Below, in pieces: positions 44,020 to 52,836 of a DNA stretch of 64,000 nt (the stretch's first letter is position 1; each line of letters starts with the position of its first letter). A program made the translations under genes and the position numbers. Source of the DNA: Armatimonadota bacterium (GTDB lineage: Bacteria; Armatimonadota; UBA5829; DSUL01); NCBI GenBank assembly GCA_020846715.1, contig JADLDK010000016.1, forward strand, positions 87,542-151,541. The letters run 5' to 3'. Below the pieces are notes generated by a model that worked only from the letters and a program-made list of their open reading frames with translations, searched no databases and had not been told where the DNA came from.

Positions 44020-45135
44020 TTATAGCTGCGCTTGTCTCTGGGAGGTCGCAGGGCAGGCAAGCTCCACAAGCCTGTCAAAGTCCGAAATGAGCATTTCCGC
44101 TTTGAGAATCCGCAACCGCTCCGGCAGGCGCAATGAATCCATGCGTACAAAATCCTTCGCAGACGTCATGATCCACTCAGCGTCGGCAGCCTGTGCCCAC
44201 TCCTCGGCGCATTCCAGATCGTCCTGTGAAATTGGGCAGTGATCCGGCAGGAAAAGTTGTGCAACGACATCCGCGCCAGCATCTTTCAGAGTCTCTACAA
44301 ACGACTCCGGCGATCCGATTCCGCAAAATGCCATCACGCGCCTGCGGCGCAGGTCGTCAGCGGGCCGGCTGGATCCGGCCGGCGTATCAACAGACACGGC
44401 AGTGTAGTCCGCGGTGTGAATTGCGGCTTTCGGAGCCATATCTCTCAGGCGGCGCATAAGGTCGGTCCGGGCTGATTCCCGCAAGGCGCGCCCATGGGTT
44501 ACGATTAGTACTGAAGCCCGTTTGAGGCCGCTGACAGGCTCCCGCAGAATGCCAGCCGGCATTACCTGACCGTTGCCAAAGGGCTTCTGAGCATCCACAA
44601 GGACCACATCCACGTCTCGCGCCAGTTGCCAGTACTGCAAGCCGTCGTCCAGCACCAGCGCGCTTACTCCCAGATCTTCAACTGCCCGCCGGCCGCTGAT
44701 ACGGCGGTCTTTACCGGTGAGCACAGCCACTCCAGGCAACTCCTGCGCCAGAAGCTGCGCTTCGTCCCCACTGTCCTTCCAGCCGGCCAGCACATTTTGC
44801 CCGTCTGAGACAGTCAACGCTTCATGCGTCCGCTGCGCTCCGTACCCACGCAGGAGCACTGCTGTAGCGCACCGTTTCTGAAGAGCTGATGCCAGTGCCT
44901 GCACCACTCCTGTCTTTCCCGTGCCACCGAGTGTGAGGTTGCCGACGCTGATAACACGAACTGGCAGATGTGTGCGCTTGCGCAGCCCCACGGAATCGGT
45001 CCACAGATAGACTGCCAGCCCCGCTCGATAGAGCCAGGCCAGCGGCGTCAACAGCCATATCAGCGCCCGGGATCGCAGAGGCGCGCGCGAGCTGTAAGCG
45101 CCCGCTATCCAGGAAGAGCGCAGCGTTCTCTTCAC
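44020..45135 (-). CDS. lpxK: Tetraacyldisaccharide 4'-kinase LpxK
   Basis: This 371-residue P-loop kinase phosphorylates the 4' position of the lipid A disaccharide at the inner membrane. It has an N-terminal anchor (ALIWLLTPLAWLYRAGLAVY), VRVISVGNLTLGGTGKTGV with the phosphate loop, the catalytic region RGYGAQ, GDEAQLLA, DDGLQYWQL (typical DDGxQ motif), and the C-terminal FLPDHCPISQDDL. GTG 45135 overlaps the waaA stop (GTGA at 45132-45135) with AAAGG upstream, so the ORF start further upstream is rejected. Confidence 0.95.
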   Translation of the reverse strand: MKRTLRSSWIAGAYSSRAPLRSRALIWLLTPLAWLYRAGLAVYLWTDSVGLRKRTHLPVRVISVGNLTLGGTGKTGVVQALASALQKRCATAVLLRGYGAQRTHEALTVSDGQNVLAGWKDSGDEAQLLAQELPGVAVLTGKDRRISGRRAVEDLGVSALVLDDGLQYWQLARDVDVVLVDAQKPFGNGQVMPAGILREPVSGLKRASVLIVTHGRALRESARTDLMRRLRDMAPKAAIHTADYTAVSVDTPAGSSRPADDLRRRRVMAFCGIGSPESFVETLKDAGADVVAQLFLPDHCPISQDDLECAEEWAQAADAEWIMTSAKDFVRMDSLRLPERLRILKAEMLISDFDRLVELACPATSQRQAQL

Positions 45136-46487
45136 ATCGAGCCTTTGGCGCGTTCTGCCAGCTTCTGAATTTCCTCTGCACAACGCTTTGACGCCCCCTG
45201 ATTGCTCTGAATCAGAGCAAGCGCCTTATCATAGAGACTTTGGCGTCTTTCGCCGGTTGCCAGCTCTGTGATCAGCTTCGCCAGGTCTTCCGGAGTCTGG
45301 GCTTGATAGGCTACACCGGCTTCCAACGCGCGCGCGGCAATATCGCGGATTTTGTAGTCGTACGGGCCAAAAGTCACCGGCACACCCTGTGCCAGAGGCT
45401 GGAGGATATTGTGCCCGCCTTTATCAATAAACGTTCCACCGACGAACGCTACGTTAGCCAGACGGTAGATTCTCGCAAGCTCACCAAAGGTATCAAGGAC
45501 AATCACGTCGGCAGTGTGTCCTCCCGTAACGGCGCTGCGGCGGATAGCGCTGTAGCCATAACCACGACACTCCTCCACCACCTCATCTGCCCTTTCTATC
45601 TGCCGCGGAGCGATCACCAGACGCAAGCCTGCCGTACGCTTTCGCGCCGCCTGAAAAGCTCGCAACACAACGCCCTCTTCCCCCGGATTCGTGCTGCCCG
45701 CCACCACCAGCGCATCCGCAGGGTCAACACCGCAGGCGCGAGACAGCTCCAGAGCCTCATCCGGCGTGAGCGGTTCTCCGGCTTCATCGAACTTCGTGTT
45801 TCCTGCAACGGCAACTCGCTCCTCCGGCGCGCCCATTTCGACAATACGCTGTGCGTCAACTTCGTACTGCATCACAAAGCGATCCACATTGCCGAGCGCC
45901 CACCGGTAGATTGACCCGAAGCGTCTCGCCTTTTCAACCGTAGAGTCGGAGACCTGGCCGTTTACGACGGCCACCGCAGCGCCGCAGCGTCTGGCTTCGT
46001 TAATAAGATTCGGCCACAGCTCTTTTTCACAAAGCGCCAGACACAGAGGTTGCACGCGCTTCATAACTGAGCGCACAGCAGGCAGCATGTCTACGGGAAG
46101 GTAGAAAACGGGCAAATGCGGCAGGAGCTTGTGAGCCATCACTCGCCCTGTGGAGGTCGTTGTCGTGAGTTCAGTGGAGTAGGCGCCTGACAGAGCAGCG
46201 TATTCTCTCAGGATAGACGCCGCCACCGTCACTTCTCCCACGGAAACGGCGTGCAACCACACATTATCCCGGGGCACAATCTCCCGTTGCGCTTTGGACG
46301 GCCAGCCAAGACGCTCCAGCCAGCCTTCGCGGGATTTTCCGTTGCCAAAAACGCGGTAGCCATACCAGGCCAGCAACGCCGGACTGAGCGCAGTGAGCGC
46401 TGCGTTGTACGCGAGAAAAGCGCTCCGCCTGGAGTCAGGATTCTCAGGATGCGGTGGCTTTTCGCACAGGTCCTCTTCAATTCTCAT
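45132..46487 (-). CDS. waaA: 3-deoxy-D-manno-octulosonic acid transferase WaaA
   Basis: The 451-residue GT30 enzyme moves Kdo from CMP-Kdo to lipid IVA. It has the N-terminal membrane helix (AYNAALTALSPALLAWYGY), the acceptor-side GWLERLGWPSKAQ with the essential Glu, LHAVSVGEVTVAASIL, LTTTTSTGRVMA, and the donor loop AFVGGTFIDKGGHNILQPLA. The number of Kdo units added cannot be told. ATG 46487 overlaps the end of msbA by 11 bases and has GAGG upstream. No Kdo synthesis genes (kdsA-kdsD, kdsB) are in the window. Confidence 0.95.
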   Translation of the reverse strand: MRIEEDLCEKPPHPENPDSRRSAFLAYNAALTALSPALLAWYGYRVFGNGKSREGWLERLGWPSKAQREIVPRDNVWLHAVSVGEVTVAASILREYAALSGAYSTELTTTTSTGRVMAHKLLPHLPVFYLPVDMLPAVRSVMKRVQPLCLALCEKELWPNLINEARRCGAAVAVVNGQVSDSTVEKARRFGSIYRWALGNVDRFVMQYEVDAQRIVEMGAPEERVAVAGNTKFDEAGEPLTPDEALELSRACGVDPADALVVAGSTNPGEEGVVLRAFQAARKRTAGLRLVIAPRQIERADEVVEECRGYGYSAIRRSAVTGGHTADVIVLDTFGELARIYRLANVAFVGGTFIDKGGHNILQPLAQGVPVTFGPYDYKIRDIAARALEAGVAYQAQTPEDLAKLITELATGERRQSLYDKALALIQSNQGASKRCAEEIQKLAERAKGSM

Positions 46488-48234
46488 GGGCGGAAGCCTC
46501 GGCCAGACGGTGTTGGACCTCATAGAGCTTTCTGAACAGCGTATTGCCGCGCATCAACTCATCAAACGCGCCGCACTCCACCATCCGCCCTCTCTCCAAC
46601 ACAAAGATTCGATCCGCCTTTGTGATAGTAGCCAGTCTGTGCGCGATTATCAGAGTAGTGCGACTGCTCATAAGCCGCTCCAGCGCTTCCTGAACAAGAC
46701 GCTCTGATTCTGCGTCAAGAGAGGACGTCGCCTCATCCAGAATCAGAATAGCCGGGTCCGCCAGAATCGCCCGGGCAATGGCGATACGTTGCCGCTGACC
46801 CTGAGAAATACGCGTGCCGCGGTCTCCCAGCACGGTATCGTACCCATTCTCGGTCTTGACGATAAAGTCATGGGCGTGCGCTGCCCGCGCTGCCTCCTCG
46901 ATCTCCGCAGTCGTCGCGTCACGACGTCCGTAAGCGATATTCTCTCGAATTGAGGCGGCAAACAGCATGGTCTCCTGAGGCACTATGGCAATCTGCCGGC
47001 GCAGAGGCGTCAGAAGAAGCCCGCGAACGTCCTGCCCATCTATGCGCACCGCGCCAGAGTTCGGATCGTAAAAGCGGGGAATCAGGCTGGCGATTGTAGA
47101 TTTTCCGGCCCCACTCGGGCCAACCAGGGCAACGATCTCCCCCGGAGCAATCTCGAAAGAGAGATCGCGAATCACGTCGGTCTCGCCGGAATAGCTGAAG
47201 GAAACACTCTCAAAAGTGATTTGCCCGCGGATGTCTCCGGGAGGGCGCGCGTCTTGGGGCTCGGCCACATCCGGCCGGTCGTCCAGAATCTCAAAAATCC
47301 TCTCCGCCGCCGCGCTGACCGTCTGATACTGGATGTTGATTCGACCGATCATCCGAGCTGAGGTGGCGACCTTCACCATCAGAAAAACAAACGCGCCCAG
47401 GGCGTCCATAGTCATCTGATCCCTGGCCACAAACCACCCACCGTACAGCAGAATCCCGATGGTGCCGAAAGCGCCGATCAACTCGACCGTAGGCTGCAGC
47501 GCCGCACTGCGCTTCACACCGCGCATGGCGGCATAGTAGCCTTCACGATTGCAGTCCGAAAAGCGCCTCATCTCGTAGTCTTCAGCCGCGAAGGACTTTA
47601 TGATGCGCATCCCGGCGATGGTCTCCTCCATCATCTCCGTCAGGTCCGCAAGGCGCGTCTGGAGCACGGAACTCAGAGAGCGCATCTTGCCACCGATGCG
47701 GGCGATGGCCACCGCCATCACTGGCACCACCAGGACCGCTGCAATAGTCAGCCGCCAGTTCAGATACAGCATTCCCACCAGCCCGCCCAGGCCCAGCACT
47801 GGCCCGGTGACAAGATCTGTGAGGACAGACCCGCTGCTTTGCACCACGCCAACGTCGTTCGTCATGCGGCTCATAATCTGACCGGTGCGCTGGCGGTCGA
47901 AGAAGCTGATAGAAAGAACATGCAGATGGTTGTAGAGCCGGCCGCGCAGGTCTGTAGTCAACTTGTAGATGCCGGCAGAGAGCAGGACCGTCTGCTGATA
48001 GCTGAAAAACCACTTGCCAGCGTAGATGCCTACAATCATCACACATAGCTCGCGCAGCAGCTTCGTAGCCTGTGCGAGGTTGGCGCTTCCCAGCTCGATG
48101 AATTTCTTCAGAGCCAGCGCCAGCGACAAATCCAGCAACGAGACTATGCCTGCCGCCAGAATCCCGCCGGCAAAGTACTTCAGGTAGGGGCGCGAAATGG
48201 TGAACAGCCGCCTGATCGGGGTCGCTTCTTTCAT
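46477..48234 (-). CDS. msbA: Lipid A exporter ABC transporter MsbA type
   Basis: The 585-residue half-transporter has six membrane helices followed by a nucleotide-binding domain: Walker A GPSGAGKST, Q-loop, signature ISQGQRQR, Walker B ILILDEATSSLD and switch His in IIAHRLATI. Note the signature is ISQGQ instead of LSGGQ, a tolerated variant in exporters. It flips Kdo-lipid A across the inner membrane. Placement between lpxB and waaA supports this assignment over a multidrug exporter. ATG 48234 overlaps the lpxB stop (ATGA). Confidence 0.92.
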   Translation of the reverse strand: MKEATPIRRLFTISRPYLKYFAGGILAAGIVSLLDLSLALALKKFIELGSANLAQATKLLRELCVMIVGIYAGKWFFSYQQTVLLSAGIYKLTTDLRGRLYNHLHVLSISFFDRQRTGQIMSRMTNDVGVVQSSGSVLTDLVTGPVLGLGGLVGMLYLNWRLTIAAVLVVPVMAVAIARIGGKMRSLSSVLQTRLADLTEMMEETIAGMRIIKSFAAEDYEMRRFSDCNREGYYAAMRGVKRSAALQPTVELIGAFGTIGILLYGGWFVARDQMTMDALGAFVFLMVKVATSARMIGRINIQYQTVSAAAERIFEILDDRPDVAEPQDARPPGDIRGQITFESVSFSYSGETDVIRDLSFEIAPGEIVALVGPSGAGKSTIASLIPRFYDPNSGAVRIDGQDVRGLLLTPLRRQIAIVPQETMLFAASIRENIAYGRRDATTAEIEEAARAAHAHDFIVKTENGYDTVLGDRGTRISQGQRQRIAIARAILADPAILILDEATSSLDAESERLVQEALERLMSSRTTLIIAHRLATITKADRIFVLERGRMVECGAFDELMRGNTLFRKLYEVQHRLAEASAHEN

Positions 48235-49427
48235 GCCGGAGCTTTCCCGCAAACGCTCGCCCGACTCACAGTTGCAAACCAGTCCAGAAGCGCGTCCGCC
48301 GTTCGCTCAAGCGCGCCGGTGGGCTCCAGTACGCTGCGCAGACTCTGCAGGCAATCAATCTGGTGAGCCCTCTGTTGTCCGTCGTCCAGCAGCGATTCAA
48401 GACGCGCCGCGATAGCCTCGCCAGTGGCCTCATCCTGGCGCAGCTCCGGGACAATCATCTCATCCGCCAGAATATTGGGCATCGCCATATACTCAATCTT
48501 CATGCGCCTGATGCGGTACTCCAGCTTCATCATAGCCGATCCGCGGTACACGACCACCATCGGAGTCAGCGCCACCAGCGCTTCGAGAGTCGCCGAACCC
48601 GAACACACAACCGCCGCCCGAGCCTGACAGATAGCCTCCTGCGTCCCGGAACGCACCAGCGTCAGAGGCGGCTCGGGCAGAGATCTCCGCTTCAGAGCCT
48701 TCAGACTCCGCCGCACAAGCGCAACAGCCTGCTCGGACGGATAGTGATCAGCCAGTGGAACCACAAAGCCAACTCCGCCGCGCCGCCGGGATGTCAGCGC
48801 CGCGGCTTCAACCATCACCGGCAGGATATTGTCCACCTCGTGTCCGCGGCTGCCCGGCAGTAAAGCGACAATATCCAGAGTAGGATCAATATCCAGACTC
48901 CGGCAGAACGCCTGCTTCGAAAGCGCCGGTTTCACCTGGTCCAGCAGTGGGTGGCCCAGAAAGTCGGCCTTTGCGCCGGCAGCCCGCAGGTTATCAGCAT
49001 ACCACGGATAGGGACTGATAAAATAGTCCGCTGCGCTCAAAATGCGCTCAGATGGCGGTGTCTTTCGCCATGACCCCGGCGGAAACCAGTACGCAACCGG
49101 CACCCCGTGAGAGCGCAGGAAAGGCGCCATACGCAGGTTGAACGCGCCAAAATCAACAGCAAGGGCAAAATCTGGAGGATTGGTGAGAATCTGACGCCTG
49201 GCTCGCCGCTCTGTTATGAGTCCGGGGATTATCAGCTTTGAGGCCTGCACGACGCCAATAGCCGAGGCGCGGGACGTGTCGAAAAGCAGGTCCACTCCCA
49301 CTTGTTGAAGATGACGGCCGCCGACACCCCAGACTCTCAGGTCCTCAATGCGGCGGCGCAAAGCTTTAACGAGAAGCGCAGAGTGATAGTCGCCGGATGC
49401 GTCACCGGCAAAAAGAGCGATATCCAG
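48231..49427 (-). CDS. lpxB: Lipid-A-disaccharide synthase, likely CTG start
   Basis: The 398-residue GT19 enzyme joins UDP-diacylglucosamine and lipid X. Its blocks include LDIALFAGDASGDYHSALLV, VWGVGGRHLQQVGVDLLF, PVAYWFPPGSWRKTPPSERI, LLPGSRGHEVDNILP and VVCSGSATLEALVALTPMVV. The first in-frame ATG/GTG/TTG (TTG 49361) lies inside the family, after the essential GDASGD loop, so a start there would delete the acceptor-binding N-terminus. The nearest sensible start is CTG at 49425-49427. Other unusual codons upstream (ATC, ATA) are possible; there is no Shine-Dalgarno. Translational coupling to lpxA, 68 bases upstream, is likely. Confidence 0.9.
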   Translation of the reverse strand: MDIALFAGDASGDYHSALLVKALRRRIEDLRVWGVGGRHLQQVGVDLLFDTSRASAIGVVQASKLIIPGLITERRARRQILTNPPDFALAVDFGAFNLRMAPFLRSHGVPVAYWFPPGSWRKTPPSERILSAADYFISPYPWYADNLRAAGAKADFLGHPLLDQVKPALSKQAFCRSLDIDPTLDIVALLPGSRGHEVDNILPVMVEAAALTSRRRGGVGFVVPLADHYPSEQAVALVRRSLKALKRRSLPEPPLTLVRSGTQEAICQARAAVVCSGSATLEALVALTPMVVVYRGSAMMKLEYRIRRMKIEYMAMPNILADEMIVPELRQDEATGEAIAARLESLLDDGQQRAHQIDCLQSLRSVLEPTGALERTADALLDWFATVSRASVCGKAPA

Positions 49428-49495
49428 CCCCGAGAGCCGGGCGCAGTCCGGCGCGGGGCTGTCTGTGGCGATTGACGCGTTGGAGGAAGGGGCGC

Positions 49496-50317
49496 TTATC
49501 TGCGCGGAGCTTCCAACTGCCGCCCGCCAAATCCCAGCTTGATGTTCTGAATATACTCGACGAGATAATCCACCTCAGGGCTGGGTTCCACCTCTTCGAT
49601 GATCGCCTCCAGAGCCTGAGAGACATTCAAGCTGGGTGTGCGGTACAGCAGCCTGTGGGCCAGCTTCAGGTTGTCACGCACTTCGGCCGGAATGCCTGCC
49701 CGGCGCAGGCCAACGCGGTTGACATCGTAAACGCGAGCGGGATGCCCATCCGCCGCCATATAGGGCGGGACATCCTGAACAACCTTGCTCAACCCTCCGA
49801 TAAAGGCCAGGCGGCCAATCCTGACAAACTGATGCACGCCGACCATTCCGCCAAAAACAACTCGATCTTCGACTGCCACGTGGCCGCTGATGCCCACAGT
49901 ATTGGCCATCGTGACTTCATTGCCAATTGTACAGTTGTGCCCGATGTGGCAGTACGCCATAAGGACATTGTCGTGGCCGATGCGCGTGTACTCGTCTTCG
50001 CCGGTCGCGCGGTGGATAGTCACAAACTCTCTGAGATTGTTGTTATCGCCGATCTGCAGAAAGCTGCGCTCGCCTTTGAATTTGACGTCCTGCGGCTCAC
50101 CGCCCAGTATCACGTGCGACTTGATTTTGCATTGCTGCCCGATTGTCGTCCAGCGCTGAATGACTACCTGACTCTCGATCACCGTACCGTCGCCAATAAC
50201 AACGTCCGGGCCGATGATGGAGTAAGGCCCAATTTCAACATTCACACCGATCTCTGCGGTAGGGGAAACTTCCGCGGTCGGGTGGATGCGCGTACCGATC
50301 TGTTCACCAAGTTTCAT
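49496..50317 (-). CDS. lpxA: UDP-N-acetylglucosamine acyltransferase LpxA
   Basis: The 273-residue left-handed beta-helix enzyme starts lipid A synthesis. Hexapeptide repeats run from IHPTAEVSPTAEIGVNVEIG to about residue 190; the catalytic His is in MAYCHIGHNC, with the substrate loop LRFFVTI-like LREFVTIHRATG. The C-terminal helical domain (VRDNLKLAHRLLYRTPSLNV) is present. Length matches the family. It is followed by lpxB after 68 bases and preceded by fabZ, the classic lpxD-fabZ-lpxA-lpxB order with lpxC added. Confidence 0.97.
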   Translation of the reverse strand: MKLGEQIGTRIHPTAEVSPTAEIGVNVEIGPYSIIGPDVVIGDGTVIESQVVIQRWTTIGQQCKIKSHVILGGEPQDVKFKGERSFLQIGDNNNLREFVTIHRATGEDEYTRIGHDNVLMAYCHIGHNCTIGNEVTMANTVGISGHVAVEDRVVFGGMVGVHQFVRIGRLAFIGGLSKVVQDVPPYMAADGHPARVYDVNRVGLRRAGIPAEVRDNLKLAHRLLYRTPSLNVSQALEAIIEEVEPSPEVDYLVEYIQNIKLGFGGRQLEAPRR

Positions 50318-50343
50318 CGTGCGAATGGGGCTCCTCTGGCTCC

Positions 50344-50886
50344 CTACTTGCCCACTCCAATCAGGTGTTGGGCTTCCGGCCGGGCCGGTTCATCGCGGTC
50401 TCGAACAGCGAAAGACAGCTTGCCTTCGGCAACGATATTGCCATCTACGTAAGCGATCGCGCTTACACGGCCAACTTTGCCTCGCGCCCAGTCCACCTGA
50501 ACTTCAATGATTAGAGAGTCTCCCGGGAGAACGGGTTTCTTGAATTTCACGTCGTCAATAGCCGCAAAATACGCCAGCTTCCCGCGCCGCTCCGGAGTCG
50601 CCAGCAACAAGACCGCTCCCACCTGCGCCATAGCCTCTATAATCAGGACACCCGGCATAATCGCATGGCCTGGAAAATGGCCCTGGAAAAACTCTTCGTT
50701 GATAGTGACGTTCTTGAGTCCGCGCGCGCGCACGCCCGGCTCCATATCCAGGATCCTGTCCACCAGCAGAAACGGGTACCTGTGCGGCAGGATGCTCCGT
50801 ATCTGTTCTATGTCAAGCATCTCATAAACATCCCGCAGAGACTCCAGTTCGGCTCCCTGCTCATGATCCTCTGACAAGGAACTCAT
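50344..50886 (-). CDS. fabZ: 3-hydroxyacyl-ACP dehydratase FabZ
   Basis: The 180-residue hot-dog dehydratase makes trans-2-enoyl-ACP, balancing fatty acid and lipid A precursor use. Motifs: [38 protein letters not shown] with the catalytic His and Glu, and [16 protein letters not shown]. It has an N-terminal extension of about 22 residues compared with typical FabZ. The start ATG 50886 is supported by AAGGAG at 7 bases, so the extension is probably real. A short C-terminal tail is also present. Confidence 0.95.
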   Translation of the reverse strand: MSSLSEDHEQGAELESLRDVYEMLDIEQIRSILPHRYPFLLVDRILDMEPGVRARGLKNVTINEEFFQGHFPGHAIMPGVLIIEAMAQVGAVLLLATPERRGKLAYFAAIDDVKFKKPVLPGDSLIIEVQVDWARGKVGRVSAIAYVDGNIVAEGKLSFAVRDRDEPARPEAQHLIGVGK

Positions 50887-50890
50887 TGCG

Positions 50891-51712
50891 CTACTCCTTC
50901 CTTATCCGCCGCGCCATCTCGACATTTGCCCAGTGCCCGGTTGCGACTCCAAACAGGGTGCCAGAAATCGCTCCGCCCGTCAATGCCAGATCGCCCAGCA
51001 TATCTAACAATTTGTGTCGAACAAACTCATCCGGATATCGCAACTCCGGGCGCACCTCGTGGTCATAGACTATCAGCGCATTGTCTTCACTTGCGCCAAG
51101 AGCCAACCCATGGCTGCGCAACTCTTCCGCCTCCGACCATAATCCAAACGTACGCGCAGGCGCTATCTCCGCTCTGAACTCAGCAGTATCTCCACAGAAG
51201 TGACCGTAGCTCATTCCAATCAGAGGGTGGTCATAGCGCAGAAGATAACCCAGTTCAAACTCACTTCCAGCCGATCCTACCAGCACAGACTGTCCACGCG
51301 ACACGCAGTCTATGTCCTCAATAGAATACACCGTCCGCTCAGCCCCCTGATCAACCGCGCCTTTCTCCAGGAACCGCTCCACGTACTCATTTGCGCTTCC
51401 GTCCAGCGCCGGAAGTTCAGGACCTTCGATTTCGCACTCCGCGTTGTCTATCCCCGAGCCGGCCAGAGCAGAGAGGAGATGCTCTACACATACTACTCGC
51501 GCTCCGTTGACCCCCAGCGTAGTGCCACGGCTGGTGTCCACCACATTGGCAGGGCAAGCCCGGATAGCCACAGTGCCCTGCCGGAAAACAATGCCGGTTC
51601 CACTCTCTGCCGGCATCACCCTCACTGAACACCCCGCGCCCGTGTGGATGCCGATGCCCTCAAAGCGGGTCTCCGCAGCCAGAGTCTTCTGCTCTCCGGG
51701 CTGAAAAATCAC
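50891..51712 (-). CDS. lpxC: UDP-3-O-acyl-GlcNAc deacetylase LpxC
   Basis: The 273-residue zinc amidase carries out the committed step of lipid A synthesis. Zinc ligands and catalytic residues are in [15 protein letters not shown] (His), [13 protein letters not shown] (His, Asp), and the active-site His of [22 protein letters not shown] is also a family block. It is about 30 residues shorter than E. coli LpxC, mostly in the C-terminal tail used for FtsH control in enterics. GTG 51712 overlaps the lpxD stop (GTGA). Confidence 0.96.
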   Translation of the reverse strand: MIFQPGEQKTLAAETRFEGIGIHTGAGCSVRVMPAESGTGIVFRQGTVAIRACPANVVDTSRGTTLGVNGARVVCVEHLLSALAGSGIDNAECEIEGPELPALDGSANEYVERFLEKGAVDQGAERTVYSIEDIDCVSRGQSVLVGSAGSEFELGYLLRYDHPLIGMSYGHFCGDTAEFRAEIAPARTFGLWSEAEELRSHGLALGASEDNALIVYDHEVRPELRYPDEFVRHKLLDMLGDLALTGGAISGTLFGVATGHWANVEMARRIRKE

Positions 51713-52785
51713 TCAGCAACTCTCTCTTCGCTGTAGCAGCTCGCTTCTCCGATTGCGAGCTGCGCCTGAAGCTCATTCACGCGGGATTCCAGCGCCTGCA
51801 CCTGTTTGATGAGCTTTGGCAGATTGGGAAGACTGGCCCAGATGCGCATCTGGTCGCCGTAAGAGCGCGCAGGAAAGCCCGCGATCCTGGAACCTTTGGA
51901 GACATCTGCGATAATCCCGGCCCTTGCCGCTACCTGTGCGCCGTCACCGATGGTCACATGGTCCTTGACTCCAGCCTGCCCGGCCAGAATGACATTGTCT
52001 CCAACGACGACGCTGCCAGAAATACCTACCTGAGCGACAATGATGCAGTTGCGGCCAACCTTGACATTGTGAGCCACATGCACCAGATTGTCTATCTTCG
52101 TGCCTTCCCCGATCTCTGTGGAACCCGTGCGCGAGCGGTCAATGGTCACATTGGCGCCAATCTCAACGTCATCGTGAATCAGCACACTGCCAATATGCGG
52201 AATCTTCTGATGCGTCCCCTCCACCTGATTGAAGCCAAAGCCGTCCGCCCCAATCACAGCCCCGGAATGGATAATAACCCTGCTGCCAATGCGGCAGGTG
52301 GGGTAGATGGTCACGTGCGGGTTGATGACGGTGTTTTCGCCAATGCGCACCCCGTCTCCGATGTAGCAGAACGGTAAAATCACAACACCGGCGCCAATCT
52401 GGACATCCGCGCCAACAAACGTGTTGTAGCCAATGCTGACGTTCTCTCCAAGTTGCGCTGACTCATGCACTCGCGCCGTGGGATCGACTCCCGGCTCGCC
52501 AGTAATCTTTGGCGCGAACCATTCCAGTACGGCTGCAAACGCAGTGCGAGGATCGCTGACGACAACGGCCGGCTTGGCGCCAGATTCAGGCTCGTGGCGC
52601 GTCAATACCGCCGCTGCCGCCGAACTCTCCGCCTCGTGAACGTGACGGCGCGACTCCGCAAAGACCAGATCGCCAGGGCCCGCCTCAGCAATCGAGGAGA
52701 CGCCGGACACTGTTGTCTGCGGGTCACCGAAGAGCTGCCCGGACACCAGATCAGCGATTTGTTGGAGACTCACGGTCATTGTCAT
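51709..52785 (-). CDS. lpxD: UDP-3-O-acylglucosamine N-acyltransferase LpxD
   Basis: The 358-residue enzyme adds the N-linked acyl chain. It has the N-terminal uridine-binding domain (VSLQQIADLVSGQLFGDPQT, FAESRRHV), the left-handed beta-helix with ADGFGFNQVEGTHQKIPHIG, catalytic His in NLVHVAHNVKVGRN, and a C-terminal coiled helix (LPKLIKQVQALESRVNELQA). ATG 52785 or 52779; no clear Shine-Dalgarno. It is followed by lpxC with a four-base overlap. Confidence 0.97.
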   Translation of the reverse strand: MTMTVSLQQIADLVSGQLFGDPQTTVSGVSSIAEAGPGDLVFAESRRHVHEAESSAAAAVLTRHEPESGAKPAVVVSDPRTAFAAVLEWFAPKITGEPGVDPTARVHESAQLGENVSIGYNTFVGADVQIGAGVVILPFCYIGDGVRIGENTVINPHVTIYPTCRIGSRVIIHSGAVIGADGFGFNQVEGTHQKIPHIGSVLIHDDVEIGANVTIDRSRTGSTEIGEGTKIDNLVHVAHNVKVGRNCIIVAQVGISGSVVVGDNVILAGQAGVKDHVTIGDGAQVAARAGIIADVSKGSRIAGFPARSYGDQMRIWASLPNLPKLIKQVQALESRVNELQAQLAIGEASCYSEERVAE

Positions 52786-52836
52786 ATACGTGCTGTCAAA
52801 GGCGCGGTGAGTTGCGAGACTACTATCATACCTCTA

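Noticed and set aside
49397..50452. 351-residue plus-strand open frame
   Set aside because: It lies opposite lpxA and the start of lpxB and shows no family features; a mirror of codon bias on the other strand.
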